Shown here in pieces: positions 61,019 to 64,000 of a stretch of DNA of 64,000 bases. Source of the DNA: Pteria penguin (Eukaryota; Mollusca; Bivalvia; Pterioida; Pteriidae); assembly GCA_035048485.1 (NCBI GenBank), contig CM068584.1:67146179-67210178 (forward strand), written 5' to 3'. A program made the translations under genes and the position numbers. Each line of letters opens with the position of its first letter. Position 1 is the first letter of the stretch. The notes below the pieces were generated by a model. It ran no database searches. It was not told the origin of the DNA and was given only the letters and a program-made list of their open reading frames with translations.

Positions 61019-61231
61019 TACAAATCTTAAAACCGGCGAAATATAAGACCTAAAACATACACCAACGCTCTGAGCACGTGCGTTTACATTGTACGTAAAT
61101 ATAAATATAAAACAATAGCCCCGGGCCAAATACACATTCTCCACATGTCCTGACGCTTCAGTACGTCATTAACAATGCTTATTGTGTAACGTTTATAAAT
61201 ATATCAGTATTATAACCAGACTTGAATCATC

Positions 61232-62731
61232 ATGGGATTATCATCAATTCCTAGAATTCCTGGAACAGGATGTATGGTGGCGCTGCTACAGTGGTACCTC
61301 GTGACATCATCAGGTAAGAAAAAAAAGGGGGGGGGTTAAATACAGCAAATGTAGAAATACAACTTTACAGTGACACATATTTTCTTACAAAAGAGAGGAA
61401 CCTATGTCTGGCGCCATAAGTATATTCTCAGTTTATGGCGCCGGACCCTAGTCTTTCATTGGCCATGGAAATTGTCAGCGCTACAATGCTCATCTTTATT
61501 GATTTTTAAACGGTAAGTGCTGCTTAGCGTTATGTCCTATGACATATTTGAAATATTCTGATATTTAAATATGCATAATGACTATGCATATTTAATTATC
61601 AGAATATTTCAAATATGTCACAGGACAGTTACCAAACAAGCTGTAATCCGGTTTTAATTCTAAACGCGCTGCCTATTCAATCACCCCTTTTTGTAAGCGT
61701 TCAAAACAAAGGCATATCAATTTGCATCTCCAGACCGAACTCTTTATAACCCGACCCGTCAATGACTTCAGTTAGTTAAAATTGGTTTTTTTCCAGGGAA
61801 TTTTGGCTGTGAAGTAGCTTTTCCCTGGATTTTGATTGCATAAACTATCCCCCGGAGTTTGGCTGTAAAATGGCTTTTCCCCCGGAGTTTTGCTGTAATA
61901 AAGTGGCTTTTCTCCAGAGTTTGGTTGTAAAGTGACTTCTGCGGAGTTTAGCAGATTATTCATAGGTTTAAATTTCTGTGCATTGCACCATTCAAATGTC
62001 GTCATCATAGAAGTTGAATGACCTTGGAGGGAGGTAAAGTAAGAATCAAACAAAAGCATATCTCGGCCATTAGTTTGATTAATACTAGGCCGAGAAGTCC
62101 CGGGTTTGACTCCATTCAAAAGGCCAAAAGATAGTAAAACCCAGGTTCTTTGTCATGGTAGACATGACACGTGAAAGATCCCTCAGTGTCTCGGGTATGT
62201 CTGCTGCATTGGTCTTAAAATGCAATACTACAATACTCATGAAGGGTTACGTAAAGCTACACCCACCAACCACCATCACACAAACCACAACGAAAACCCT
62301 CAAAACACTTCCCCTGCAAAAACAACCCAAAAACAAAAACAAAAACCAAACAAACAAAAAAAAAAACAAAAAAAACAACAAAACAAAACAAACAAACAAA
62401 CAAAAAATACACATACACAAAATATCCCCCTTATTTCAGTGACGACAGCATTCCGTTGATATGTATGTCTCTATTTCAAATGACGACTGCATTCCGTTAT
62501 ATTTATGTATGTCTCTATTTCCGTGACAACAGCATTCCGTTGTTACATGTATGTATGTCTCTATTTCAGTGACGACTGCATTCCGTTGTTATGTATGTTC
62601 GTACACACTGACTGGAGATCCCGCCGTCAATTTTGAATGTGCTGACCGTCCCTGGAACTTCACAGTCGGACAACCCATAATGCAATGCGACAAATCAAGA
62701 TACTGTGTTACTAAAACAGTGTACGAAAAAG
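61232..62731 (+). CDS. Ly6/uPAR three-finger domain gene, first two coding exons (partial)
   Basis: Exon 1, 61232-61313: MGLSSIPRIPGTGCMVALLQ and WYLVTSS, a likely signal peptide, donor CAG/GTAAGA, phase 1. Exon 2, 62570-62731 (162 nt, phase 1 to 1), acceptor ctatttcag, donor AAAAG/GTAACT: VTTAFRCYVCSYTLTGD, then FECADRPW, IMQCDKSRYCVTKTVYEK. Cysteine order C-x2-C...C...C...C and the CVTK stretch match LU domains, small disulfide-rich folds that are secreted or GPI-anchored. The exon with the CC/CN end must lie beyond the 35-bp satellite and outside the window. A TATA-like ttataaata lies at 61191. Ligand unknown. Confidence 0.75.
61320..62430. other. Intron 1 of the Ly6/uPAR gene
   Basis: Holds a fold-back element (61534-61626), three to five degenerate repeats resembling ccggagttt-ggctgtaaa-tggctttt (61790-61945), a SINE 3' fragment (62145-62225) and an A-rich tract (62320-62410). 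Frames on either strand here are repeat-derived. Confidence 0.6.
61534..61626. repeat. Fold-back MITE-like palindrome
   Basis: Arms gtcctatgacatatttgaaa..tatgcata and tatgcata..tttcaaatatgtcacaggac, near-perfect over about 44 bp with a central tgact-type loop. Confidence 0.88.
62434..62605 (+). repeat. Four reiterated acceptor-plus-exon-start repeats
   Basis: The block ctatttcagtgacgactgca ttccgttg is repeated about every 45 bp at 62434, 62471, 62512 and 62561. Only the first and last keep TTTCAG/TG; the first would meet TGA within seven codons. The last is taken as the true exon 2 start. Confidence 0.8.
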
Positions 62732-62796
62732 GTAACTTCCAAAATAAGTGTATGATAATAGATGTGTACAGAACTGATTCGACGATTTTCAAAACT

Positions 62797-64000
62797 GTAT
62801 ATTGTACAAACTGGCATCCCTGTTATAAACTGTATATAGTATAACCTGACATCCCTGTTATATACTGTATATAGTAAAACCTGGCATCCCTGTTATAAAC
62901 TGTATATAGTATAACCTGGCATCCCTGTTATAAACTGTATATAGTATAACCTGAAATCCCTGTTATATACTGTATATAGTATAACCTGACATCCCTGTTA
63001 TAAACTGTATATAGTACAACTTGGCATCCCTGTTATAAACTTATATAGTACAACCTGGCATCCCTGTTATAAACTGTATATAGTATAACCTGACATCCCT
63101 GTTATAAACTGTATATAGTACAACTTGGCATCCCTGTTATAAACTGTGTATAGTAAAACCTGGCATCCCTGTAATAAACTGTATATAGTATAACCTGGCA
63201 TCCCTGTTATAAACTGTATATAGTAAAACCTGGCATCCCTGTAATAAACTGTATATAGTATAACCTGGCATCCCTGTTATAAACTGTATATAGTAAAACC
63301 TGGCATCCCTGTTATAAACTGTATATAGTATAACCTGACATCCCTGTTATATACTGTATATAGTAAAACCTGGCATCCCTGTTATAAACTGTATATAGTA
63401 AAACCTGGCATCCATGTTATAAACTGTATATAGTAAAACCTGGCATCCCTGTAATAAACTGTATATAGTATAACCTGGCATCCCTGTTATAAACTGTATA
63501 TAGTATAACCTGAAATCCCTGTTATATACTGTATATAGTATAACCTGACATCCCTGTTATAAACTGTATATAGTACAACTTGGCATCCCTGTTATAAACT
63601 TATATAGTACAACCTGGCATCCCTGTTATAAACTGTATATAGTATAACCTGGCATCCCTGTTATAAACTGTGTATAGTAAAACCTGGCATCCCTGTAATA
63701 AACTGTATATAGTATAACCTGGCATCCCTGTTATAAACTGTATATAGTAAAACCTGGCATCCCTGTAATAAACTGTATATAGTATAACCTGGCATCCCTG
63801 TTATAAACTGTATATAGTAAAACCTGGCATCCCTGTTATAAACTGTATATAATACAACCTGGCATCCCATTTATAAACTGCATAAAATACAAACTGGCAT
63901 CCCTGTTATAAACGGTATATAGTACAACCTGGCATCCCTATTTTAAACTGCATAAAGTAAACCTGGCAACTCTATTATAAACTGTATATAGTACAATCTG
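62797..64000. repeat. 35-bp satellite, continuing past the window
   Basis: About 34 units of cctggcatccctgttataaa followed by ctgtatatagtataa. A 559-bp higher-order block repeats: ctgaaatccc occurs at 62951 and 63510, and the shortened aacttatatagt at 63039 and 63598. Alternating atgtaata/ttgttata variants form local 70-bp dimers. Confidence 0.96.

Noticed and set aside
62797..64000. CRISPR-like regular repeats (35-bp unit; also the 49- and 56-bp arrays)
   Set aside because: Units abut directly with no unique spacers, and the genome is eukaryotic.

Overview
This is AT-rich eukaryotic nuclear DNA: genes with short phase-conserved exons and GT/AG introns, long trinucleotide microsatellites, tRNA-derived SINEs, minisatellites and several classes of transposon relic. 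The repeat content (the 'aagggccataactct' repeat with its GGAC/GAAC tail at about 57.5 kb, several tRNA-SINE families, a Penelope-like element) and the gene content (a TIMP multigene array and a Ly6/uPAR-domain gene) suggest a bivalve mollusc. The species cannot be named from the sequence alone.

About 0.5-54 kb holds five tandem copies (A to E) of one duplicated unit of roughly 8-12 kb. Each carries a plus-strand gene for a tissue inhibitor of metalloproteinases (TIMP): TATA box, non-coding first exon ending CAG/GTGAGT, an intron with a compound microsatellite, then coding exons of 112, 92, 112, 140 and 114-126 nt in phases 1-0-1-0. The copies decay in different ways. A (3013-6233) has lost the whole 140-nt exon. 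B (13590-16456) has an open frame but has lost the TATA box and transcription start. C (25448-28381) looks complete. D (37785-40045) has a nonsense codon in its fourth coding exon and lacks the last exon. E (49765-54011) looks complete, and it alone is followed by a plausible extra last exon (54192-54283).

Unit-specific insertions separate the copies: a Penelope-like RT pseudogene (20.8-22.4 kb, minus strand), a 2.3-kb non-autonomous DNA transposon with TTAA target duplication (33010-35308), a 5'-truncated non-LTR retrotransposon end (about 40.8-41.3 kb, minus) and a 2.8-kb insertion (44268-47051) with a frameshifted SGNH-hydrolase ORF and a 49-bp array whose every unit holds two hairpins. 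Mariner transposase relics lie behind TIMP A to D but not E.

From 54.3 kb the sequence is single-copy with dispersed repeats: SINEs, a (TA)n tract, a 56-bp minisatellite (about 56.2-57.3 kb), three fold-back elements, then the first two coding exons of a Ly6/uPAR (three-finger) gene (61232-62731). The intron after them is a 35-bp satellite that runs off the window end. No rRNA gene, CRISPR array or genuine tRNA gene was seen.
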